A stretch of DNA of 64,000 nt from Parasalinivibrio latis (GTDB lineage: Bacteria; Pseudomonadota; Gammaproteobacteria; Enterobacterales; Vibrionaceae), in assembly GCF_036825535.1 (NCBI RefSeq), contig NZ_CP098812.1:3717056-3781055 (forward strand), written 5' to 3'. Positions 37,665 to 45,525 of this stretch are shown here, one piece after another (the stretch's first letter is position 1; each line of letters opens with the position of its first letter). The position numbers and the translations under genes are program-made. The notes under the pieces are model-generated. The model was not told the origin of the DNA, ran no database searches, and was given only the letters and a program-made list of their open reading frames with translations.

Positions 37665-39241
37665 TGGCAGCCCCAGATCCTGCCGCCAGTGATACCGACC
37701 TGCCCCTTTCCGGGGCGGGTTACCTGACGGAGATACTGCGCTCGCCGGTCTACGAAGTGGCGATGAAAACACCCCTGCAAGAGATGAAGCGCCTGTCAGA
37801 GCGGCTCGGCAACGCCGTCCACCTGAAGCGCGAAGACCGCCAGCCGGTGCACTCATTCAAACTTCGTGGTGCCTACAATATGATGGCCCAGCTGACCGAG
37901 CAGCAAAAATCTGAAGGTGTGATTGCCGCATCTGCAGGCAACCATGCCCAGGGCCTTGCGTACTCTGCGCGCCACCTTGGGGTCCAGGCCACCATAGTGA
38001 TGCCAAAAACCACCCCGGACATCAAGGTCAGCGCCGTTCGCAGCTTCGGTGGCATTGTGGTGCTTCACGGCAGCAATTTTGATGAAGCCAAAGCCAGGGC
38101 CATTGAACTGGCAGCAGAGAACAACTTCACCTTTATTCCCCCGTTTGACCACCCGGCGGTCATTGCCGGTCAGGGAACCATAGGGCTGGAGTTGGTTCAA
38201 CAGAACGGCCATCTTGAATATGTATTCCTGCCTGTCGGCGGTGGCGGTATTGCAGCCGGTGTGGCGGTGCTTATCAAGCAACTGATGCCCCATATAAAGC
38301 TTATCGGTGTTGAAGCCGAAGACTCGGCCTGCCTGCGCGCAGCACTGGATGCTGGACACCAGGTAACACTGGACAATGTCGGTACCTTTGCTGATGGCGT
38401 GGCAGTAAAGCGTATCGGTGATGAAACCTACCGTCTGTGCAAACAGTACCTCGATGACTCGATCACCGTAACCAGTGACGAAATCTGTGCCGCTGTACAG
38501 GATATTTTTGAAGATACACGCGCTATTGCCGAGCCGGCCGGAGCCCTTTCTCTGGCGGGGCTGAAACGCTACACGGATACCCATCGCATCAAGGATTGCC
38601 AGATGGCGGCTATCCTTTCCGGTGCCAACATGAACTTCCACACCCTGCGTTATGTCTCCGAACGTGCAGAGTTGGGTGAAAAGCGCGAGGGCCTGCTGGC
38701 CGTTACCATACCTGAGCGCCCCGGTGCCTTCCTGCAGTTCTGCCATATTATTGGAGGCCGGGCAGTTACCGAATTCAATTACCGCTATAGCGATGACCAT
38801 CTTGCCAATATCTTTGTTGGTGTCCGCCTGGCGGGTGGGCAGGATGAGCTGGAAAGCATTATCGGGGATTTGAGAAAAGGCGGTTACCCGGTAGAAGATC
38901 TCTCAGATGATGAAATGGCCAAGGTCCACATACGTTACATGATTGGCGGCAGGCCGGCCAAGGTAATGCAGGAGCGTCTCTACAGCTTCGAATTCCCGGA
39001 ATACCCGGGGGCGCTGATAAAGTTCCTTACCACGCTGGGAACCCAGTGGAACATCAGTTTGTTCAACTACCGCAACCACGGTGCGGATTACGGCCGTGTA
39101 CTGTGTGGGTTTGAGCTGGAAGACAAAGACCTGCTGGCATTCACCGCCCACTTGCGTGAGCTGGGTTACAGCTGGAAGGATGAAACAAGCAACCCGGCAT
39201 TCAGGTTCTTTCTTGCCAAGTCTGATGTAAGGCAGGGTTAA
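37664..39241 (+). CDS. ilvA: Biosynthetic threonine deaminase IlvA
   Basis: A 525-residue PLP enzyme that converts threonine to 2-oxobutyrate, the first committed step of isoleucine synthesis. The PLP lysine is in HSFKLRGAYN (K66) and the glycine loop is VGGGGIAAGV. Two ACT-like regulatory repeats follow after about residue 345 (ERPGAFLQF and EYPGALIKF), so feedback inhibition by isoleucine is expected. The ATG overlaps the ilvD stop (TGATG). It is the last gene of the ilvLGMEDA operon. Confidence 0.96.
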   Translation: MAAPDPAASDTDLPLSGAGYLTEILRSPVYEVAMKTPLQEMKRLSERLGNAVHLKREDRQPVHSFKLRGAYNMMAQLTEQQKSEGVIAASAGNHAQGLAYSARHLGVQATIVMPKTTPDIKVSAVRSFGGIVVLHGSNFDEAKARAIELAAENNFTFIPPFDHPAVIAGQGTIGLELVQQNGHLEYVFLPVGGGGIAAGVAVLIKQLMPHIKLIGVEAEDSACLRAALDAGHQVTLDNVGTFADGVAVKRIGDETYRLCKQYLDDSITVTSDEICAAVQDIFEDTRAIAEPAGALSLAGLKRYTDTHRIKDCQMAAILSGANMNFHTLRYVSERAELGEKREGLLAVTIPERPGAFLQFCHIIGGRAVTEFNYRYSDDHLANIFVGVRLAGGQDELESIIGDLRKGGYPVEDLSDDEMAKVHIRYMIGGRPAKVMQERLYSFEFPEYPGALIKFLTTLGTQWNISLFNYRNHGADYGRVLCGFELEDKDLLAFTAHLRELGYSWKDETSNPAFRFFLAKSDVRQG

Positions 39242-39276
39242 GCCATTTTCACCCAAAATCAGGATAAACAGGAACG

Positions 39277-39310
39277 GCCCCCGCAGAAGTACTCTCCGGG
39301 GGCTTAATTA
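39277..39310 (+). terminator. ilv operon terminator
   Basis: GCCCCCG (39277-39283) and CGGGGGC (39297-39303) form a GC-rich stem over a 13-base loop, followed by TTAATTATT. The T-tract is weak but the position, 36 bases after ilvA, is right. Confidence 0.65.
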
Positions 39311-39346
39311 TTCCTGCCTGTGGCTGCCGTATATCCGGCGGCAGTG

Positions 39347-39718
39347 TTAGCTGCGCTGCACGGCTTTAGAGTAATCAACCAGGAATGAGGCCATATTGAC
39401 CGACTGGTTGATCACGGCTTTTCGCGCTTCATGTGGCAGACGGGAGAACTGTTCCATTAAACGGGCCAGATCTTGTTTGTACTCGTCATCCACAACTTCC
39501 ACATTGCGGTCGCCATAGACAAACCACATTAATGGGCGCTCAGTGATGTCGGCAATTCTGGAGAGCATACGCACGCGTGGCTCCGTCTTGCCGGTTTCGA
39601 TATCCAAATAGGTTTGTCGCGCCACATCAAGCAATTTCGCCATACGAACCTGAGTGATACCCTTCCACTCACGTGCTTCCTTGATGCGTTTCGCAACTTG
39701 CTCTTTGGAGTCAATCAT
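39347..39718 (-). CDS. Xre-family helix-turn-helix regulator
   Basis: A 123-residue protein with a Cro/C1-type helix-turn-helix over about residues 9-65 (ITQVRMAKLLDVARQTYLDIETGKTEP split across the motif). The C-terminal half is helical with no known domain. It is not next to a toxin gene or phage genes, so neither an antitoxin nor a phage repressor role is indicated. It lies alone between the ilv operon and glmS. The ATG at 39718 has AAGGAG upstream. Targets unknown. Confidence 0.85.
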   Translation of the reverse strand: MIDSKEQVAKRIKEAREWKGITQVRMAKLLDVARQTYLDIETGKTEPRVRMLSRIADITERPLMWFVYGDRNVEVVDDEYKQDLARLMEQFSRLPHEARKAVINQSVNMASFLVDYSKAVQRS

Positions 39719-39975
39719 AACTATCTCCTTACAACGTACAGGCGTTTTTTATTATGGTTGGGTACAAATATGCACAATGCGCACCAACATTTTAGACAAG
39801 ATTTTTATTCTTATTTTTCATTGAGTTGTAAGAACTGAACGGTGAGAGAATTCGTCAGCATTCCGTGCAGTTTTCTCCAAACTGCGAATTGAGTTGCAAA
39901 ATGCAAATATCCCTTTTTAGCGGTTTGCCATAATACTAAATAGCGACCCCTTTCTCGGTTCGCTTACACCAAATA
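39719..39975. other. Gene-free region upstream of the Xre-type regulator
   Basis: About 257 AT-rich bases between the start of the regulator gene and the glmS terminator. It must contain the leftward regulator promoter. I see no stable RNA or convincing operator. The whole 39719-40035 gap is completed by the glmS terminator. Confidence 0.5.
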
Positions 39976-40002
39976 CTAAAAAAGGGAGCATATGCTCCCT
40001 TT
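39976..40002 (-). terminator. glmS terminator
   Basis: AAAGGGAGCATATGCTCCCTTT (39981-40002) is a perfect palindrome. On the minus strand it runs into TTTTTTAG, a good intrinsic terminator 34 bases after glmS. Confidence 0.88.
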
Positions 40003-40035
40003 GTGAGTTTCAACCGGTGACCCGTCTTTTCACAC

Positions 40036-41871
40036 TCATTCCACGGTGACGGACTTGGCCAGATTTCTTGGCTGATCCACATCGGTACCTTTAATCAACG
40101 CCACGTAGTAGGACAGCAGTTGCATCGGCACGGTAAAGTAGATTGGGGCAATAATCTCATCCACATGAGGCATGGAGATGATCTTCATTCCTTCAGAAGC
40201 CTCAAACCCGGCATCCTCATCGGCAAACACATACAGCAGTCCTCCCCGGGCCCGTACCTCTTCAATGTTGGACTTCAGTTTTTCCAGAAGGTCATTGCTC
40301 GGGGCGACAACGATTACCGGCATATCCGCATCAATCAGAGCCAGGGGACCATGTTTCAGCTCGCCTGCCGCATACGCTTCCGCGTGGATATAGGAAATCT
40401 CCTTGAGCTTGAGGGACGCTTCCATCGCAATCGGGTAGAACTCCCCTCGACCGAGGAAGAGTGCATGGTGCTTGTCGGCAAAATCCTCAGCAAGTAGCTC
40501 AATCTGACTGTCGAACGAAAGCGCCTTTTCTATATCAGCAGGAAGGCGGTGGAGTGACGATACGATTTCAGCTTCTTTCGCCGGAGAGACAGTCCCTTTC
40601 GCTTTACCCAGCGCTGAAACAAGAACCAGCAGTGCTGACAGTTGGGTGGTAAAGGCTTTGGTAGATGCCACCCCGATTTCCGCTCCGGCCCGGGTCATAA
40701 ACGCAAGATCTGACTCCCGTACCAGGGAAGACCCAGCCACATTACACACCGTCAGGGCAGCCATAAAGCCCTGCTCCTTGGCGAGGCGCAGAGCAGCCAG
40801 GGTATCGGCTGTTTCGCCGGATTGCGAAATAGTGACCAGCAGGCTGTTCGGGCGGGTAACAGAGCTGCGGTACCGGAATTCAGAGGCAATTTCCACATCG
40901 CAGCTTACACCTGCAACAGATTCAAACCAGTAGCGTGCCACCATCCCGGCATTGTAGGAGGTACCACAGGCAACAATCTGGATATGGTCTGCTTTTTCGA
41001 GGATCAGCTGCGCCTGCGGGCCAATGCTGTCAACAATCACATGATCCGATGCAATTCGCCCTTCAAGGGTATTTGCCAGTGCCACAGGCTGTTCAAACAC
41101 TTCTTTTTGCATGAAGTGACGGTACCCGACTTTATCAGCTGCATCCTGTACCAGGTTTGACTCATGGGTTTCTCGTTCGACCGCATTACCGTTTACGTCA
41201 AAAATATCGACATTACGGCGGGTGATATCTGCCACGTCGCCTTCTTCAAGGAAGATAAACCGGCGTGTCACGCAAAGAAGCGCCAGCTGGTCAGATGCCA
41301 GGAAGTTCTCACCCAAGCCCAAACCAACAACCAAAGGACTGCCAGACCGGGCAGCAACCAGACGCTCGGGATCCCGCGCATCCATGACAACCATGCCATA
41401 CGCACCCTCAAGCTGGGTAACTGCTCTCTGGACAGCTTCCCTGAGATCAGCCCCCTGCTCAGTCTCCCAGTGCACCAGGTGGGCGATGACTTCAGTGTCA
41501 GTCTGGGAGGTAAACAGGTAACCTTTCCCCGTAAGCTTTTCACGCAGGGACTCATGGTTTTCGATAATACCGTTGTGTACAACGGCAATGTTTTCGCCTG
41601 ACATGTGCGGGTGGGCGTTGGCTTCGCTCGGTTCGCCATGGGTTGCCCAACGGGTATGGGCAATGCCGGTTCCACCCGTCAGCGGGGAGGACTCCAATGC
41701 CTGCGCCAATACATCAACCTTGCCGAGACGACGCGTACGGTGGATAAGGTTATCCGAATCCATGACAGCGACACCTGCTGAGTCGTAACCACGGTACTCA
41801 AGCCGATGAAGGCCCTCGAGAAGAATTTCAGCCACATCTCGCTGGGCAACCGCCCCGACAATCCCACACAT
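40036..41871 (-). CDS. glmS: Glutamine--fructose-6-phosphate aminotransferase GlmS
   Basis: A 611-residue enzyme that makes glucosamine-6-phosphate from fructose-6-phosphate and glutamine, the entry to peptidoglycan and LPS amino sugars. MCGIVGAVAQ at the start carries the glutaminase nucleophile Cys2. Two SIS sugar-isomerase domains follow (TISQSGETADTLAALR near 350 and a second near 480), ending in AKSVTVE. It starts 13 bases after the DeoR-family regulator gene, so both are likely one transcript. No glmS ribozyme is present. Confidence 0.97.
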   Translation of the reverse strand: MCGIVGAVAQRDVAEILLEGLHRLEYRGYDSAGVAVMDSDNLIHRTRRLGKVDVLAQALESSPLTGGTGIAHTRWATHGEPSEANAHPHMSGENIAVVHNGIIENHESLREKLTGKGYLFTSQTDTEVIAHLVHWETEQGADLREAVQRAVTQLEGAYGMVVMDARDPERLVAARSGSPLVVGLGLGENFLASDQLALLCVTRRFIFLEEGDVADITRRNVDIFDVNGNAVERETHESNLVQDAADKVGYRHFMQKEVFEQPVALANTLEGRIASDHVIVDSIGPQAQLILEKADHIQIVACGTSYNAGMVARYWFESVAGVSCDVEIASEFRYRSSVTRPNSLLVTISQSGETADTLAALRLAKEQGFMAALTVCNVAGSSLVRESDLAFMTRAGAEIGVASTKAFTTQLSALLVLVSALGKAKGTVSPAKEAEIVSSLHRLPADIEKALSFDSQIELLAEDFADKHHALFLGRGEFYPIAMEASLKLKEISYIHAEAYAAGELKHGPLALIDADMPVIVVAPSNDLLEKLKSNIEEVRARGGLLYVFADEDAGFEASEGMKIISMPHVDEIIAPIYFTVPMQLLSYYVALIKGTDVDQPRNLAKSVTVE

Positions 41872-41884
41872 AATTTCTCCTGAC

Positions 41885-42655
41885 TTATTCAGTTATTTCG
41901 GCGCAAACGACCTCTACGCCAAGTGCTTCAATTTTTTCCCTGTCCGTGGCGCTGATACCGGAGTCTGTTACCAGGGTATGTATCGCATTCCAAGGCAACT
42001 CCAGGTTTGGCATCTTGCGTCCAATTTTGTCGGACTCAATCATGACCACCACTTCCCGGGACACTTCGGCCATCACGCGGCTGAGACCGACAATTTCATT
42101 GAAGGTTGTGGTTCCACGGCCAAGATCTATACCATCTGCCCCAATAAACAGCTGGTCAAAGTCATAGGCCCGTAATACCTGCTCGGCAACCTGTCCCTGG
42201 AAAGAATCAGAGTGTGAATCCCAGGTACCACCTGTCATCAACAGTGTAGGCTCGTTTTCAAGGTCATTGATGGCATTGGCTACCACCAGGGAGTTGGTCA
42301 TAACCACCAGCCCCCGTTTGTCTCTGAGCTCTGAAATCAATGCGCCTGTTGTAGAACCGCTGTCGATGACTATCCGGTTATGGTCACGGATTCGGCCAGA
42401 GGCAGCCTTTGCAATTGCTAACTTTCGTTCTGAAACTTCTTTTGATGATTCCGATACCATTTCCTGTGGAATAGGTACTGCTCCACCGTATCTCCGCAGC
42501 AGCAGACCATTTTTTTCCAATGCTGCAAGGTCCTTACGGATAGTCACCTCAGATGTTTCAAACAGGTTTGCCAGTGTATCAACACTCACTTCACCCTGTT
42601 CTGCAAGCATAGAGACTATCGCATGACGTCTTTGCTGCGTGTTACGTTTCGACAT
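41885..42655 (-). CDS. DeoR-family transcriptional regulator upstream of glmS
   Basis: A 256-residue DeoR/GlpR-type regulator. The N-terminal helix-turn-helix includes VSVDTLANLFETSEVTIRKDL (residues about 23-43 in two parts), and the sugar-phosphate-binding domain follows, with DSGSTTGALI and GADGIDLGRGTTT. In Pseudomonas a DeoR-type protein (GlmR) next to glmS represses it. The same role is plausible here because it is cotranscribed with glmS. Repeated GTTTCG motifs around its start may be its operator. Confidence 0.88.
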   Translation of the reverse strand: MSKRNTQQRRHAIVSMLAEQGEVSVDTLANLFETSEVTIRKDLAALEKNGLLLRRYGGAVPIPQEMVSESSKEVSERKLAIAKAASGRIRDHNRIVIDSGSTTGALISELRDKRGLVVMTNSLVVANAINDLENEPTLLMTGGTWDSHSDSFQGQVAEQVLRAYDFDQLFIGADGIDLGRGTTTFNEIVGLSRVMAEVSREVVVMIESDKIGRKMPNLELPWNAIHTLVTDSGISATDREKIEALGVEVVCAEITE

Positions 42656-42682
42656 ACAACCACCAAAGTTTCGTTTCGAAAG
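42646..42682 (-). promoter_or_regulatory. Candidate operator of the DeoR-family regulator
   Basis: Three GTTTCG copies lie within 37 bases over the start of the regulator gene: 42646-42651, and two tandem copies inside AAAGTTTCGTTTCGAAAG (42665-42682). Related DeoR proteins such as AgaR bind TTTCRTTTY-type repeats. Autoregulation is an inference from these repeats. Confidence 0.4.
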
Positions 42683-42814
42683 ATAATAATAGAGAAATAA
42701 AAATAATCAAGTCCGGTTACAGAAAAACCGAACTGGGATCAGATCACAAAGCTACTGAGAATAATGGAAATAAGAAACAGAAGTGTAAGGAAAAGAAGGG
42801 GAGTTTTTCAGATA

Positions 42815-42842
42815 CAAAAAAAGCAGGTATCAATACCTGCTT
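42815..42842 (-). terminator. Terminator of the six-gene tRNA operon
   Basis: AAGCAGGTAT-CA-ATACCTGCTT (42821-42842), followed on the minus strand by TTTTTG, 12 bases after the tRNA-Leu CCA end. Confidence 0.88.
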
Positions 42843-42853
42843 AATCAGAAAAG

Positions 42854-42940
42854 TGGTGCGGGGGGAGGGACTTGAACCCTCACGTCCGTTAGGACACTAA
42901 CACCTGAAGCTAGCGCGTCTACCAATTCCGCCACCGCCGC
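42854..42940 (-). tRNA. tRNA-Leu (CAG anticodon)
   Basis: An 87-base class II tRNA on the minus strand: acceptor GCGGCGG, anticodon loop TTCAGGT, long variable arm, encoded CCA. It is the last gene of the operon Gln-Arg-Leu-Gln-Met-Leu. Confidence 0.96.
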
Positions 42941-43008
42941 ACGAAAAATGTCTGTCTGACTTTGGGCTTTCACTACAACCTGGACGCAGACAACATCCAA
43001 GAGGAATA

Positions 43009-43085
43009 TGGTGGCTACGACGGGATTTGAACCTGTGACCCCATCATTATGAGTGATGTGCTCTAACCAGCTGAGCTACGTAGCC
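43009..43085 (-). tRNA. tRNA-Met, elongator (CAT anticodon)
   Basis: A 77-base cloverleaf on the minus strand: acceptor GGCTACG pairing fully, anticodon loop CTCATAA, encoded CCA. The fully paired first acceptor pair (G-C) argues for an elongator rather than the initiator tRNA, whose first pair is a mismatch. Confidence 0.94.
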
Positions 43086-43091
43086 AATATA

Positions 43092-43166
43092 TGGCTGGGG
43101 TACCAGGATTCGAACCTGGGAATGGCGGGATCAAAACCCGCTGCCTTACCGCTTGGCGATACCCCA
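43092..43166 (-). tRNA. tRNA-Gln (TTG anticodon), copy 2
   Basis: A 75-base cloverleaf on the minus strand: TGGGGTA acceptor, anticodon loop TTTTGAT, encoded CCA. Identical over its whole length to the copy at 43343-43417. Confidence 0.96.
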
Positions 43167-43170
43167 ACAA

Positions 43171-43255
43171 TGGTGCGGAAGGAGAGACTTGAACTCTCAC
43201 ACCTTACGGCGCCAGAACCTAAATCTGGTGCGTCTACCAATTCCGCCACTTCCGC
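43171..43255 (-). tRNA. tRNA-Leu (TAG anticodon)
   Basis: An 85-base class II tRNA on the minus strand: acceptor GCGGAAG, anticodon loop TTTAGGT, long variable arm, encoded CCA. Confidence 0.96.
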
Positions 43256-43258
43256 AAA

Positions 43259-43335
43259 TGGCGCATCCGGGAGGATTCGAACCTCCGACCGCCTGGTTCG
43301 TAGCCAGGTACTCTATCCAGCTGAGCTACGGATGC
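43259..43335 (-). tRNA. tRNA-Arg (ACG anticodon)
   Basis: A 77-base cloverleaf on the minus strand: acceptor GCATCCG, anticodon loop CTACGAA, encoded CCA. The ACG anticodon implies A34-to-inosine editing by TadA. Confidence 0.96.
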
Positions 43336-43342
43336 ATTTTGT

Positions 43343-43417
43343 TGGCTGGGGTACCAGGATTCGAACCTGGGAATGGCGGGATCAAAACCCGCTGCCTTAC
43401 CGCTTGGCGATACCCCA
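43343..43417 (-). tRNA. tRNA-Gln (TTG anticodon), copy 1
   Basis: A 75-base cloverleaf on the minus strand, first gene of the tRNA operon and identical to the copy at 43092-43166. Confidence 0.96.
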
Positions 43418-43430
43418 ACCGAGGCCGCAA

Positions 43431-43459
43431 ATATTATGAGTATTCGGTTCGGGAGTCAA
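43431..43459 (-). promoter_or_regulatory. tRNA operon promoter
   Basis: Minus strand TTGACT (43454-43459), 17-base spacer, TAATAT (43431-43436), followed by TTGCGGCCTCGG, a GC-rich discriminator expected for a stringently controlled tRNA promoter. It ends 13 bases before the first tRNA-Gln. Confidence 0.75.
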
Positions 43460-43532
43460 TAGCTAAATTTATCGTTTGATGGATAAATAGGCAAATCACC
43501 GTTTTCTGTCGCCAAACGCCTGTTATTTGATG

Positions 43533-43559
43533 AAAAAGGCACCAAGAGGTGCCTTTTTT
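43533..43559 (-). terminator. glmU terminator
   Basis: AAAAAGGCACC-AAGA-GGTGCCTTTTTT is a symmetric stem with A and T runs on both sides, 15 bases after the glmU stop and upstream of the tRNA operon promoter. Confidence 0.9.
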
Positions 43560-43574
43560 CAGGAGATCCCCGGT

Positions 43575-44936
43575 TTATTTTTTCTTTTGAGGGCGTTGCC
43601 AGCCATCAATAGAACGTGCTTTTGCTCGGGTAATAACCAGCTGGTTTTCGCCAGTATCCCGGGTTAGGGTCGTACCGGCGCCAATTGTCGTTCCCTTGGC
43701 CACGCGAACCGGAGCGACCAATTGGGTATCCGATCCGACGAACACATCATCTTCAATGATGGTCTTAAACTTGTTGGCACCATCATAGTTACAGGTAATG
43801 GTACCCGCGCCTATATTGACGCGCTCACCGATCTCCGCATCGCCAAGGTAAGTAAGGTGGTTAGCTTTGGAACCTTTCCCTATACGGGCATTCTTCACTT
43901 CTACGAAGTTACCCACATGAGCATCGTTGCTCAGTTCAGCCCCAGGACGCAGGCGAGTAAACGGACCCACTGTACAGTCTTCACCGACAGAAGCGCCTTC
44001 AATAACGCTGTATGGGCGGATCACCGTGTTATCGTCAATTTCACAGTCTTTCAGCACACAACCGGCACCAATAAACACATTACTGCCGACAGTAACATCA
44101 CCTTCAACGATAACATTCACATCAAATTCAACATCGGTGCCGCACTGCAAGCTGCCACGGAGGTCAAAACGCTCCGGATCGCGGATCATCACACCACTTT
44201 CCAGAAGCTGACGGGCCTGCTCACGCTGGAAAGCTCTCTCCAGGCGGGCCAGCTGGATGCGGTTGTTCACGCCTTCCACTTCAATCTTGCTGACAGGATG
44301 GACAGCTTCAACAGCCCGGCCTTCTTCATGTGCCATTGCAATAACGTCTGTGAGGTAGTACTCACCCTGGATGTTGTCGTTATTGAGGTTGGACAGCCAG
44401 CGTTTTAGATCAGCACCGTTAGCCACCAGCACACCGGTGTTGATTTCCTGGATCAGTTTCTGGGATTCAGTAGCATCCTTGTCTTCAACAATCGCAACTA
44501 CCGGTCCGTTACGGCGGATAATACGTCCATAGCCGCTTGGGTCATCCAGAACAACTGTCAGAAGCGCAATACCGCCATCCGGCTGTGCATCCAACAGGTT
44601 TTCAATGGTTTCAGCACTGATAAGTGGCACATCACCATAAAGCACCAGGATTTTTTCGTCGTCAGCAAAGGCTGGGGAGGCCTGATCGACGGCATGCCCG
44701 GTACCCAGTTGCTTGTCCTGAAGTACCCAGTTGACGTTTTCATTCGCCAGTGCAGATTTCATCTGATCGCCGCCGTGGCCATAAACCAGATACAACTGGT
44801 TGGCACCGAGTACATTGCAGGTGTCAATGACGTGCTTAACCATGGGTTTGCCAGCCAGGGTATGCAGAACCTTGGGCATATCTGAGTACATACGGGTACC
44901 CTTACCCGCAGCAAGAATCACCGCACTGAAACGCAT
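43575..44936 (-). CDS. glmU: Bifunctional GlmU (GlcN-1-P acetyltransferase / GlcNAc-1-P uridyltransferase)
   Basis: A 453-residue enzyme that makes UDP-GlcNAc, the sugar donor for peptidoglycan and lipid A. The N-terminal uridyltransferase domain has ILAAGKGTRMYSDMPKVLH (residues 7-25, in two adjoining motifs), and LYGDVPLI is near 103. The C-terminal left-handed beta-helix acetyltransferase runs from about residue 250 with hexapeptide repeats and KANHLTYLGDAEIG. Length is typical. It follows the atp operon as in E. coli, but here glmS is separated from it by the tRNA operon and the DeoR-family gene. Confidence 0.97.
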   Translation of the reverse strand: MRFSAVILAAGKGTRMYSDMPKVLHTLAGKPMVKHVIDTCNVLGANQLYLVYGHGGDQMKSALANENVNWVLQDKQLGTGHAVDQASPAFADDEKILVLYGDVPLISAETIENLLDAQPDGGIALLTVVLDDPSGYGRIIRRNGPVVAIVEDKDATESQKLIQEINTGVLVANGADLKRWLSNLNNDNIQGEYYLTDVIAMAHEEGRAVEAVHPVSKIEVEGVNNRIQLARLERAFQREQARQLLESGVMIRDPERFDLRGSLQCGTDVEFDVNVIVEGDVTVGSNVFIGAGCVLKDCEIDDNTVIRPYSVIEGASVGEDCTVGPFTRLRPGAELSNDAHVGNFVEVKNARIGKGSKANHLTYLGDAEIGERVNIGAGTITCNYDGANKFKTIIEDDVFVGSDTQLVAPVRVAKGTTIGAGTTLTRDTGENQLVITRAKARSIDGWQRPQKKK

Positions 44937-45035
44937 GTTTGTGTCCTTTTCGATCTATTTTTAATTGCGGAGCAGTTTACAGGCAGTACTGGATAATTTT
45001 AAGTAGACTGTCTGATGTTTCGCTATGTGTGTCTA

Positions 45036-45067
45036 AAAAAACAAAAAAGGCGGCATTTCTGCCGCCT
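45036..45067 (-). terminator. atp operon terminator
   Basis: AGGCGGCA-TTTC-TGCCGCCT (45048-45067), with TTTTTTGTTTTTT following on the minus strand, 17 bases after atpC. Confidence 0.9.
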
Positions 45068-45083
45068 CTTTCATCACTCTGAA

Positions 45084-45506
45084 TTAACGCGACTTGCGCG
45101 TCAGCTCGATAACGCGGAGCTGGGCCAGAGCTTTTGCCAGGTCACTGGCCGCTTGAGCAAAGTCCATATCGCCATGCTGATTGTGGATACGCTCTTCAGC
45201 GCGGCGTTTGGCTTCCTCTGCCTTGGCCTGATCCAGTTCATTACCACGGATGGCAGTATCAGCCAGCACGGTAACCGTGCTTGGCTGAACCTCAAGAAGA
45301 CCACCTGACAGGTAGATAATTTCTTCTTGTCCGTTTTGCTTGATAATGCGAACCATGCCTGGCTTGATCGCGGTCAGCAGCGGTGTGTGGCCAGGGAAAA
45401 TACCCAGCTCACCTTCGCTACCGGTCACCTGGATAGTTTCGGCACGGCCGGAAAACAGCTTGTTTTCCGCACTGACCACATCCAGATGGAAGGTTAACGC
45501 TGCCAT
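45084..45506 (-). CDS. atpC: ATP synthase epsilon subunit
   Basis: A 140-residue F1 subunit that couples rotor and catalytic head and can inhibit ATP hydrolysis. The N-terminal beta-barrel shows LDVVSAENKLFSGRAE, GSEGELGIFPGHTPLLT and LSGGLLEVQPSTVTVLAD. The C-terminal helical hairpin (about 90-140) is Ala/Glu/Arg rich. It is the last gene of the operon, 19 bases after atpD. Confidence 0.96.
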   Translation of the reverse strand: MAALTFHLDVVSAENKLFSGRAETIQVTGSEGELGIFPGHTPLLTAIKPGMVRIIKQNGQEEIIYLSGGLLEVQPSTVTVLADTAIRGNELDQAKAEEAKRRAEERIHNQHGDMDFAQAASDLAKALAQLRVIELTRKSR

Positions 45507-45525
45507 ATCGCCTCCTACTCAAGCC

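Noticed and set aside
37853..38800. 315-residue minus-strand ORF antisense to ilvA
   Set aside because: Mirror of ilvA codons; the composition is Cys- and Gly-rich in a non-protein-like way, and ilvA is certain.
43722..44408. 228-residue plus-strand ORF antisense to glmU
   Set aside because: Fully inside glmU on the other strand, with no start signal or family.
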